Shown: piece by piece, positions 57,052 through 64,000 of the stretch
Layout: each line of letters starts with the position of its first letter
Position numbering within the stretch: position 1 is the stretch's first letter
NCBI GenBank assembly: GCA_016721865.1
Contig: JADKHF010000010.1
Span: forward strand, 1 to 64,000
Direction of reading: 5' to 3'
DNA from: Nitrosomonas sp.
GTDB taxonomy: Bacteria; Pseudomonadota; Gammaproteobacteria; Burkholderiales; Nitrosomonadaceae
DNA length: 64,000 nt
The notes under the pieces: model-generated
What the model was told of the DNA's origin: nothing
Databases searched by the model: none
The model's input: the letters and a program-made list of their open reading frames with translations, nothing else
Program-made: the position numbers and the translations under genes

Positions 57052-59202
57052 TTAATCAATTGCAATCCCTTTCCCTCGCCTCTGGGTATGATATTTCTCC
57101 ACCCATTTAAGCAGCCATTGCGGCGCATGCGCGCGTTTCCATTCCCCCGCTGCATATTTATTGGCTTCTGACCAAGTGGGATAGGTATGGATGGTGCCGA
57201 GAATTTTGTTTAAACCCAGGCCATGCTTCATGGCGAGTACAAATTCGGCTAATAAATCACTGGCGTGTGCGCCGACTATGCTGGCGCCCAGAATACGATC
57301 CTTTCCCGGCACCGTTAGTATTTTGACAAAACCCTGAGCCGCTTCGTCGGCAATCGCGCGATCCAGATCACTCAGATTGAAACGCGTCACATCCACGGCG
57401 ATATTACGCGCTTTGGCTTCATTTTCCGACAACCCAACCCGCGCAACTTCCGGATCGGTGAATGTCGTCCATGGAATTACTGAATAATCGGCTTTGAAGC
57501 GCTTGATATCACTGAACAGCGCATTGACCGAGGCATACCAGGCCTGATGCGCCGCTGTGTGGGTGAATTGGTAGGGCCCGGCGACATCGCCGCAGGCATA
57601 GATGCTGGGATAAATGGTTTGTAACCCGGCACTGGTTTCGATGGTGCGCCGTGATGAAATCGGAATACCCAATTCTTCCAGTCCTAAATCTTCTGTGCGG
57701 GGTAGCCGGCCTACGGCGCATAACAGTGCATCAAATGGCAGTTTGATTGCTTCGCTGTCAGTGCCGCGCACCGTCAAATATTGCTGACCACCTTCTGTTT
57801 CGCAGCGTAGCGCCTCCGTTTGTGTCAGCAGGGTTACGCCATCTGCTTGCAATGCTGCTTTTACCAATGCAACTGCATCCGCATCTTCGCGCGGCAAACA
57901 ATCACTCCGCACGATCTGTGTTACTTGGCAGTCTAACCGGGAAAATGCTTGCGACAATTCGCAGCCAATCGGTCCGCCGCCCAGTACAATCAAGCGTTCC
58001 GGACGTTCAGTCAACGACCAGAGGGTGTCGGAGGTGTAATAACGTACCGTTTCCAGCCCCGGAATTTCTGGAACCATCGGGCGCGCACCGGTCGCGATGA
58101 TGATGGCACGTGTGGTGAGTGTTTGCCCATTGACTTCCACCGACCAGGGTGAAGTAATTTTTGCTTTCCCTTGCAGTACTTCTACACCCAATTGGTTATA
58201 TCGCTCTACCGAATCATGCGGTTCGATTGTTTTGACAACCCGCTGGACACGCGCCATGACATCCGAAAAATCGTACTGAACTTTAGCTTCTGCAATACCC
58301 AGTGACTGGGCGTTTTTTGCCTGTTGCAAGAAAGTGGCGGTACGGATTAATGCTTTGGAGGGCACGCACCCGTAATTGAGGCAATCGCCCCCCATCTTGT
58401 GACTTTCAATCAAGGTCACCTTGGCACGCGTTGCCGCTGCGATGTACGCGCTTACCAATCCGGCAGCACCGGCGCCGATCACGACCAGATTGTGGTCAAA
58501 TTGGCGTGGCTTGGTCCAGCGTGCATGCAAGCGGCGGATTTTTACCAGCCCGATGCCCCAACGTGCCAGCCAAGGAAGTAGCGCCAACACAATAAATGAA
58601 ATAAATAATGCCGGAGACATCACATCAGACAAGTGTGTGATCGCTGCCAATTGCGTGCCAGCACTTACATAGGCGGCGGTTCCAGCGAACATGCCAGCCA
58701 GACTGACCCAGAAGAAAGTAGTACTGCGAATGGTGGTCAATCCCATCAGCAAATTGATGAGAAAGAATGGAAAGACCGGCACCAGGCGCAATGAAAACAA
58801 ATAAAAAACACCATCGTGCTCAAGGCCTTTGTTGATGGTTTTCAGACGATCGTTGAAACGGCGCTGTAAGGCATCGTGCAACACATAACGCGCAGTCCAG
58901 AACGCCAGTGTTGCGCCAATCGTGGCCGATACCAATACCACCGGCACGCCAATCCAAAATCCGAATATCACGCCACCGGCAAGTGTCATTACGGTTGCGC
59001 CGGGGAATGACAGCGCAGCCATCGCGATATAGACTATCGCGAAAATGCTGGTTACAAGGAACGGTTCTTCCCGGTAAGCTTGCTGCAATGCCTCATGTTG
59101 GTCTTTGAGGGCTTCCAGCGTGAAAAAGCGCCCCAAGTCAAAACACAAAAATAACCCGATCAACAAGCCGAGCAGAATCAGTAGCCACCAGCGGCGTTTC
59201 AT
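57052..59202 (-). CDS. TVP38/TMEM64 membrane domain fused to a mercuric-reductase-like flavoprotein
   Basis: A 716-residue fusion from ATG 59202 (an ATG at 59226 would overlap the upstream gene). Residues 1-230 are a VTT/TVP38 membrane domain (LVTSIFAIVYIAMAALSFPG, TLAGGVIFGFWIGVPVVLVS). The rest is a class I pyridine-nucleotide disulfide oxidoreductase: VVIGAGAAGLVSAYIAAATR (FAD), the redox disulfide in GGDCLNYGCVPSKALIRTAT, IVLGGGPIGCELSQAFSRLD (NAD(P)) and YACGDVAGPYQFTH, ending with the dimer domain (IHTYPTWSEANKYAAGEW). The C-terminal CC of true MerA is absent. As last gene of the ArsM operon it may reduce a thiol, disulfide or metalloid at the membrane. Confidence 0.9.
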   Translation of the reverse strand: MKRRWWLLILLGLLIGLFLCFDLGRFFTLEALKDQHEALQQAYREEPFLVTSIFAIVYIAMAALSFPGATVMTLAGGVIFGFWIGVPVVLVSATIGATLAFWTARYVLHDALQRRFNDRLKTINKGLEHDGVFYLFSLRLVPVFPFFLINLLMGLTTIRSTTFFWVSLAGMFAGTAAYVSAGTQLAAITHLSDVMSPALFISFIVLALLPWLARWGIGLVKIRRLHARWTKPRQFDHNLVVIGAGAAGLVSAYIAAATRAKVTLIESHKMGGDCLNYGCVPSKALIRTATFLQQAKNAQSLGIAEAKVQYDFSDVMARVQRVVKTIEPHDSVERYNQLGVEVLQGKAKITSPWSVEVNGQTLTTRAIIIATGARPMVPEIPGLETVRYYTSDTLWSLTERPERLIVLGGGPIGCELSQAFSRLDCQVTQIVRSDCLPREDADAVALVKAALQADGVTLLTQTEALRCETEGGQQYLTVRGTDSEAIKLPFDALLCAVGRLPRTEDLGLEELGIPISSRRTIETSAGLQTIYPSIYACGDVAGPYQFTHTAAHQAWYASVNALFSDIKRFKADYSVIPWTTFTDPEVARVGLSENEAKARNIAVDVTRFNLSDLDRAIADEAAQGFVKILTVPGKDRILGASIVGAHASDLLAEFVLAMKHGLGLNKILGTIHTYPTWSEANKYAAGEWKRAHAPQWLLKWVEKYHTQRRGKGIAID

Positions 59203-59204
59203 GG

Positions 59205-60158
59205 CTATCGCTTCATTTCGCTGCACGAAGCGCCATACTGAAAACAGCTATAACAGCGATGATGTTTCATACTGACCGGCACTTTCAGACTTGCGGCCAG
59301 TGTTGTACCCAGCACATAATCGGCATCATCATCCACCAGCGTGCACGCATAGATCCTGCAGCGGCCTTCACTCTTCACAACCATACGGCTGAATGCGCAC
59401 ATAAATTCCCGGCGTGTGGATTCGGTCTGATAATCCACCATGCAACTGTGCGTAATTTGCGGCGCGGTGACGGTGATACCGGGTGGATGGAACTCAGGAA
59501 ACTCAATGCGCGGCAGATTTTCCGGTAAACCTGCGCCGCGAAAAACTTCCGCAAAACATTTGGCTACTTTATTGGCAGGCAACCCCGGGATTTTTTGACT
59601 GGCCACCGATACGCTAAACCCCATGTCATACAATGCACATAGTCCATCCAGTGCCATTGAAAACATGCCTTCGCCACGATCCTTGTCATGCTGATCCGCT
59701 GAAAAATGATCCAGGCTAACGCGAAAATGTACGGCGTGCGGCCGTTCACGCAGTGGTTTTAATTGTGATAAGCGCTTAATCAGTGGTTCCGTTGCGTTGG
59801 TCAACACCATGCAGGGACGGTGCTGGAGCGCATAATCCAGAATGTGTATCAAGTCTTTGTTGATAAAAGGTTCGCCGCCGGTAAAAGAAAGCTGTTTAAC
59901 ACCCAGTGTTAACGCTTCATCAATAAATGGTTTGGCATCGTCAAAACGCATCAGTTGCAAGCGGCTATCGCCGGGTTTGGAGCCTTCCAGGCAAAAGGGG
60001 CAAGCCAGATTGCAAGCGGTGCCGGTATGAAACCAGAGTTCCTCTAAGGTATGGGAGCGAATAAACCCGCGTGGTTTGTCATCAGGTGTGACGTACCAGA
60101 GTTTGGAACGCGAACGATGTTCAGTCGATGTTGGTGGTGGTAAAACATTGGCATTCAT
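59205..60158 (-). CDS. Radical SAM enzyme of the ArsM operon, not the usual ArsS
   Basis: From ATG 60158 (317 residues). The [4Fe-4S] motif is TACNLACPFCLEGSKPGD (CX3CX2C, residues 49-56), followed by LSFTGGEPFINKDLIHILDY (GGEP), and the C-terminus carries CAFSRMVVKSEGRCRIYACT and RCYSCFQYGASCSE, a second cysteine cluster resembling a SPASM/twitch-type domain. ArsS of arsenosugar synthesis (TIGR04167) has a different motif context and a DUF3641 tail, so this is another subfamily in the same genomic slot. Its start overlaps the arsM end, and it is 2 bp from the next ATG. Substrate unknown. Confidence 0.85.
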   Translation of the reverse strand: MNANVLPPPTSTEHRSRSKLWYVTPDDKPRGFIRSHTLEELWFHTGTACNLACPFCLEGSKPGDSRLQLMRFDDAKPFIDEALTLGVKQLSFTGGEPFINKDLIHILDYALQHRPCMVLTNATEPLIKRLSQLKPLRERPHAVHFRVSLDHFSADQHDKDRGEGMFSMALDGLCALYDMGFSVSVASQKIPGLPANKVAKCFAEVFRGAGLPENLPRIEFPEFHPPGITVTAPQITHSCMVDYQTESTRREFMCAFSRMVVKSEGRCRIYACTLVDDDADYVLGTTLAASLKVPVSMKHHRCYSCFQYGASCSEMKR

Positions 60159-60160
60159 TT

Positions 60161-61206
60161 TTAACAACACCCGCCTTTTTGCGCAACTTGGGTCGCATCA
60201 TCAAATGGAATCCCCATGCCACAACCTGGAAAAATGCCAAAGTGCTGATCAAAGTTACCGTAAAAATCAAAATGTTTAATAAAGCGTGTGTCATGCAGCA
60301 TGCGCAAGGTATTGCCACACACCGGAAACTGTCTGCCGGTTTCGATGAAGTGATGCTTATCCAGCCGGAAAGCATGGCGATGGTGCGGAATGGTGCCGCG
60401 ATACACTACTGATTGCCCGTGATCTTCCAAGCCAGTTCCAGATCATGCAGTTTGAACAAGCGATAAGTCGCCGAATAAAAACCGATATTCCCCGTTTTTT
60501 CCGCCAGCTCCGGGTTACTAATAGCGATGGGACGATCATCGACCAGACGTGGATCGGTGAAGCCGTGTTTGCGTGACAATTGCAGAAAATCATTCCAATA
60601 CAGCGCACCACTCAGGCATTCCCCATATAGCACCGGATCATGGGTCAATTCCATCGGAATACGGCGGTCGCTGTACACGTCGGAGAAATATAATTCTCCG
60701 CCCGGCTTCAAGACGCGGAAAGCTTCGCGCAATACTGCTGCTTTGTCCGGAGCCAGATTAATGACGCAATTCGATACAATTACATCCACGCTGGCATCCG
60801 CCAATTCAAGCTCGTGCAATCGCTCGATATAACCGTGCAGGAAACGGACGTTGCTGCGTTTGTAGCCAAAAGCCTTTTGGTGATATTTTTCATGCTGGCG
60901 TGCAACTGTCAATTGCTCTTCGGTCATATCCACCCCGATTACCTGTCCTGTTTCTCCGGTCAATTGGGATAGCACATATACGTCACGCCCTGCACCGCAA
61001 CCCAGATCCAGAATGGTCAAGCCTTGCAGTAATTCGGGCAAAACCAGGCCACAGCCGTAATAACGTGTTTGCACGTCGGCATGCACGCGCGCCAGCAAAG
61101 GTTTTACAAAATCTGGCAAGCCTGCATCCGTGCAACACGCATTGGTTTGCAAATCCTGGCTGCCCGTCAGCGTTTCGCCATAATATTTTTGAACAATCTC
61201 TTGCAT
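60161..61206 (-). CDS. arsM: Arsenite S-adenosylmethionine methyltransferase ArsM (frameshifted as read)
   Basis: ArsM methylates As(III) stepwise from SAM. It is close to animal AS3MT: MQEIVQKYYGETLTGSQDLQ, TNACC, RYYGCGLVLPELL (second conserved Cys), ILDLGCGAGRDVYVLSQLTG (SAM site), DVIVSNCVINLAPDKAAVLR and LYGECLSGALYWNDF (the two As-binding cysteines). At about 60415 one base is missing (..ACGGG[.]CAATCAGTA..). The other frame continues GQSVVYRGTIPHH and ends QVAQKGGCC at 60161, like the GGCC tail of AS3MT. With one base restored it has 348 residues. The Cys72 equivalent is Val here. Fourth position from the right in the operon's gene order. Confidence 0.9.
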
Positions 61207-61245
61207 GGTATTCCTTATTTTTGAGGATTAGCGACATTATGTCAT

Positions 61246-61935
61246 TCAAGAGCCATTTTTAGAATGATAACGTGAAGCCAATTCCTGCGGTGTGACGCCG
61301 CACATAAAATTCAAAGCCAGCCTGCGATTATGCCAGGTTCTCCGACACCAGCCATCGCGCTGCCAGCGCCGTGGATCGACAAAAATCGGCTCGGATAACG
61401 GCAGAAACTTGCCAAACTGGCGTGCGGCGTGTACCAAAGGCACTTCCTCAAACAATGGCCAAGGCGCGTGTCCCCCTATCTGGTGATAAACCGGGCGTGC
61501 CATAAAAATTCCTTGATCGCCATACGGAACACCCGTTCGGCAGCGCAAGGCAATCGCCGGTTCAAGAAGAATGGCTGGCCAGGCACGGGGTGCTGCAAAG
61601 CGAAAGCGGAAATAACCGCCGATTGCGCCTTGCTCAATCGCTTTTGTCATTGCCGTCAATGGATCTGCTGATAGTTGCGCATCGGCATGTAAAAACCACA
61701 AAACATCGCCTTGTGCTTGTGCCGCACCAGTCAGCAGTTGCTGGCCGCGGCAAGGTTCGCTGGCTATCCATTGCGCCTGAAATTGTGCGCAGATTTTTGC
61801 ACAGGGCTCACTGTTGGCAGCATCCACGACGATGATTTCCCAAGGTTTGTTTGGTAATTTCTGCAATTGCGCGAGCAAACACGCCAGTTTTTCTTCATCG
61901 TGGAAACAAGGGATAATGACACTGAAATTAAGCAT
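61246..61935 (-). CDS. Family 2 glycosyltransferase, TIGR04283-like (arsenosugar-associated)
   Basis: A 229-residue GT2-fold protein: MLNFSVIIPCFHDEEKLACL, WEIIVVDAANSEPC, the nucleotide-sugar metal motif in GDVLWFLHADAQLS, and RTGVPYGDQGIFMARPVYHQ, IGGHAPWPLFEEVPLV. This matches the TIGR04283 family, formerly called rSAM/selenodomain-associated transferase 2 and now linked to arsenosugar synthesis. It overlaps the upstream gene by 8 bases. Donor and acceptor are unproven. Confidence 0.88.
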   Translation of the reverse strand: MLNFSVIIPCFHDEEKLACLLAQLQKLPNKPWEIIVVDAANSEPCAKICAQFQAQWIASEPCRGQQLLTGAAQAQGDVLWFLHADAQLSADPLTAMTKAIEQGAIGGYFRFRFAAPRAWPAILLEPAIALRCRTGVPYGDQGIFMARPVYHQIGGHAPWPLFEEVPLVHAARQFGKFLPLSEPIFVDPRRWQRDGWCRRTWHNRRLALNFMCGVTPQELASRYHSKNGS

Positions 61936-62626
61936 TGGCGATCTTCAGGGTGGAAATGATATTCCGGGTAAGTTCGAGCAATGTACGCCGGGCTAAGCGC
62001 TGGTCTTGTTTCAGCAAAGTAACCAGTCTTGCAAGATCTTCTATTTGATCCACATCGGTGCCTTGTCCCAATGTTTTTACGGACTGCTTTGCGCTATGGC
62101 AGGCTTCCCTGAGTGTGGTACCCAATTGGTCGCTGCTCCACGGCAAAGCAGATAAATCCGGCCATGCACAACGATTGCCCATCAGCACAACACCGCCATC
62201 CAACGCCGGAATCAGCACTACGTCTGTGTGCTGTAATGCTGTGCGTGTGGCGGCATAATCTGCAGCATCCAGTCCGGGGGAATCGCTGCCAACAAATATC
62301 AGTTGTTCCATCCCTTGTTCGCGCAATGCTTGATCCAGTGCATTCAGGCGCTGCCCCAGATTACCTGCTATCTGAGGAACAACCATCACTGGGGAAGAAA
62401 TTGGTGCTGACAAAGCCCGTGCCCAATCAGTATCCGCCGCACTGGCGGGTGCTATCACAACCGGGCCGGGCCAACTACAGGCATCTTCCAGCGCGCAAGC
62501 CAATAGTGCATCGGCAACTTTCTGTGTCATTTCAATGCCCAGGCTCGCCGCCAGTCTTTGTTTGCCGATACCGGGCGCGGGCTTTTTGCAGACAAGTATT
62601 AAAGTGGCTTCATCCATTATTTTCAT
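61928..62626 (-). CDS. TIGR04282/DUF2064 glycosyltransferase-like protein (arsenosugar-associated)
   Basis: A 232-residue protein starting MKIMDEATLILVCKKPAPGI, GKQRLAASLG (nucleotidyltransferase-like P-x-x-G-x-x-K-x-R-L motif), with LIFVGSDSPGLDAADYAATR and VLIPALDGGVVLMGNR. It is the DUF2064/TIGR04282 family (rSAM/selenodomain-associated transferase 1), which nearly always pairs with TIGR04283. First gene of the five-gene minus-strand operon; the start lies 120 bp from the divergent ovoA start. Confidence 0.88.
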   Translation of the reverse strand: MKIMDEATLILVCKKPAPGIGKQRLAASLGIEMTQKVADALLACALEDACSWPGPVVIAPASAADTDWARALSAPISSPVMVVPQIAGNLGQRLNALDQALREQGMEQLIFVGSDSPGLDAADYAATRTALQHTDVVLIPALDGGVVLMGNRCAWPDLSALPWSSDQLGTTLREACHSAKQSVKTLGQGTDVDQIEDLARLVTLLKQDQRLARRTLLELTRNIISTLKIANA

Positions 62627-62746
62627 TTCTCTTTAAGGGCGATTGATCAAGGATAAATGACTTTTATCCCGATTGGGTATGATCTAAAAAGTTTGAGGCG
62701 TTATAATACCGGCCAAAGAACCGAACAATCCGTTAAAAATTACGAT

Positions 62747-64000
62747 ATGTCACAACCATTATTTCAAAGAACACCCTTACTTGACGGCGACGATGTCAAC
62801 TTAAAACGTGAAGAGATTCGTACATATTTTCATTCTACCCTGGATTGTTATGAGCAGCTTTTTGAAACACTGCGTAATGATGCAGCCTACTATAAAAAAC
62901 CCATTACGCTCCGGCATCCCTTGATTTTCTATCTGGGACATACAGCCACATTTTTTGTCAACAAGCTGATTCTCGCCGGACTCATTACCGAGCGCATCAA
63001 TCCCAGACTGGAATCCATTTTTGCTGTCGGCGTCGATGAGATGAGCTGGGACGATCTGGATAGCACGCATTATGATTGGCCTACCGTCGAAGAAGTGCGC
63101 GTTTATCGTAAAACCATGCGTAACTGGGTCGATAAATTGATTGTCACGATGCCGCTGACCTTGCCAATTACCTGGGAAAGCCCCTGGTGGCCAATTCTGA
63201 TGGGGATTGAACATGAACGTATTCATCTGGAAACCTCTTCCGTATTGATTCGTCAGCATGCGATTGAATTCGTGCAACCGCATCGGGAATGGCAACCTTG
63301 CCGCAAATCCGGAATCGCGCCATCCAATGAACTGATTCCAGTTGCAGCAGGGACTGTTGCCATCGGCAAAAGCAAAACCGATGCCACGCATTATGGCTGG
63401 GATAACGAATACGGCACACACAGCGCTGATATCCCGGCGTTCCGAGCGAGCAAATATTTGGTCAGTAATCAGGAATTTTTGTTTTTTGTTGAAGCCAATG
63501 GTTACAACACTGAGAGTTATTGGCAGGAAGAAGGCCGCGCATGGAAGAAATTTACGCAAGCTGAACATCCCACTTTCTGGGTGGCAAAAGACGGCGCCTG
63601 GTGTCTGCGGGTCATGACCGAAGAAATACCGATGCCGTGGGACTGGCCGGTTGAAGTCAATTATCACGAGGCGAAAGCTTTCTGTAACTGGAAGGCCGTT
63701 ACCACCGGACAGCCCGTGCGCTTGCCGACGGAAGACGAATGGTATCGGTTATACGATGTCGCCCAGTTATCCGAGGTGCCGTTCGATGCAATGGCTGCTG
63801 GTAATCTGCATCTGGATTACTACGCATCCAGTTGCCCGGTGACTGAATTTCCGCAGGGTGAATTTTTCGATATCGTCGGCAATGTCTGGCAATGGACTGA
63901 AACGCCCACTTATCCCTTTGCCGGTTTTGATGTGCATCCTTTATATGACGACTTTACCACGCCCACTTTTGACAATCAGCACAATCTCATAAAGGGCGGT
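62747..64000 (+). CDS. ovoA: 5-histidylcysteine sulfoxide synthase OvoA (runs off right edge)
   Basis: OvoA is a non-heme iron enzyme that joins cysteine to histidine with oxygen, the first step of ovothiol synthesis. The 418 codons in the window run MSQPLFQRTPLLDGDD, RHPLIFYLGHTATFFVNKLI, the iron-binding HX3HXE motif in GIEHERIHLETSSVL (with a third His in the N-terminal DinB-like part), then an FGE-sulfatase-like domain (KYLVSNQEFLFFVEANGY; RLPTEDEWYRL; DIVGNVWQWTETP). Full OvoA has about 700 residues and ends with a 4-mercaptohistidine N1-methyltransferase domain, which lies beyond the edge. A TATAAT at 62702-62707 may be its -10 box. Divergent from the ArsM operon. Confidence 0.93.
   Translation, partial: MSQPLFQRTPLLDGDDVNLKREEIRTYFHSTLDCYEQLFETLRNDAAYYKKPITLRHPLIFYLGHTATFFVNKLILAGLITERINPRLESIFAVGVDEMSWDDLDSTHYDWPTVEEVRVYRKTMRNWVDKLIVTMPLTLPITWESPWWPILMGIEHERIHLETSSVLIRQHAIEFVQPHREWQPCRKSGIAPSNELIPVAAGTVAIGKSKTDATHYGWDNEYGTHSADIPAFRASKYLVSNQEFLFFVEANGYNTESYWQEEGRAWKKFTQAEHPTFWVAKDGAWCLRVMTEEIPMPWDWPVEVNYHEAKAFCNWKAVTTGQPVRLPTEDEWYRLYDVAQLSEVPFDAMAAGNLHLDYYASSCPVTEFPQGEFFDIVGNVWQWTETPTYPFAGFDVHPLYDDFTTPTFDNQHNLIKGG

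Noticed and set aside
62801..63667. A 288-codon open frame antisense to ovoA
   Set aside because: It is a shadow of ovoA: the protein shows no family and ovoA carries all its catalytic motifs on the other strand.
57052..64000. Selenoneine (SenABC) cluster instead of an arsenic/ovothiol cluster
   Set aside because: There is no selenophosphate synthetase gene, the sulfoxide synthase reads as OvoA rather than SenA, and ArsM is unmistakable.
1..64000. CRISPR array, rRNA operon or complete prophage
   Set aside because: No regularly spaced repeats, no rRNA text and no phage structural genes were seen on either strand.

Overview
The window reads as a chromosomal segment of a betaproteobacterium, most probably a Nitrosomonas-like ammonia oxidiser (Nitrosomonadaceae). 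The reasons are the gene order rpoE-rseA-rseB-mucD-lepA-lepB-rnc-era-(recO)-pdxJ-acpS-nagZ, the order hemA-prfA-prmC-grxD, and a CADD/NE1434-type para-aminobenzoate gene, which is a Nitrosomonas hallmark. No amo or hao gene is present, so the assignment is an inference. GC is moderate; fumC, nrdA and the efflux operon look richer in GC than the rest.

Layout. 1-3.83 kb is the end of an integrated conjugative or mobilisable element: IncP-like traI' and traJ on the minus strand, an oriT with a MOBP-type nic sequence, traK-traL-traM on the plus strand, then xis and int. It abuts the 3' end of tRNA-Ser(GGA), the likely attachment site. 3.8-18 kb holds a MEKHLA-domain gene, nadB, the sigma-E/envelope-stress operon and the lepA-to-nagZ core operon, in which recO is reduced to a 19-codon ghost. 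18-25.2 kb holds lpd, tRNA-Val(GAC), creA, hemA-prfA-prmC and grxD. At 25.2-31 kb an IS630-family element splits metR cleanly in two beside its usual target metE, followed by the CADD-like gene. 32-36 kb is nrdA-nrdB behind an NrdR box. 36.2-38.7 kb is an accessory island: a three-gene cassette of unknown function, two palindromic repeats, a duplicated fumC 5' end, and a toxin-antitoxin pair whose toxin is interrupted by a 101-bp MITE-like element. 38.7-43.7 kb holds fumC, an MFS transporter, a small lipoprotein, nudJ and mnmA. 44-50.4 kb is a complete RbbA/YhiI/YhhJ-type export operon with its own NodT-type outer-membrane factor. 50.4-56.6 kb holds ygfX, ygfZ, a DUF502 protein, a dynamin-like GTPase, an IS5 remnant, a DUF1993 protein and a broken DUF3617 gene. 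57-62.6 kb is a five-gene minus-strand operon (TIGR04282-like, TIGR04283-like glycosyltransferase, ArsM, an atypical radical SAM enzyme, and a TVP38 + flavin disulfide reductase fusion). It is divergent from ovoA, the ovothiol-forming enzyme, which runs off the right edge.

Sequence quality matters here. More than twenty genes are out of frame as read, including normally essential ones such as lepB, rnc and nrdA. Nearly every break I could examine is the loss of one base from a short homopolymer run or of one dinucleotide unit, which points to read or consensus error rather than true decay. Breaks are densest in the first 18 kb. I therefore treat most frameshifted core genes as real genes with probable sequence errors. 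I reserve true disruption for metR (IS630), the relE toxin (MITE), recO (internal deletion), the duplicated fumC fragment and the transposase remnants.

The strongest candidates for something new are the ArsM/radical-SAM/glycosyltransferase/TVP38-reductase operon facing ovoA, the three-gene cassette at 36.2-37.5 kb, and the nested history at 37.8-38.8 kb.
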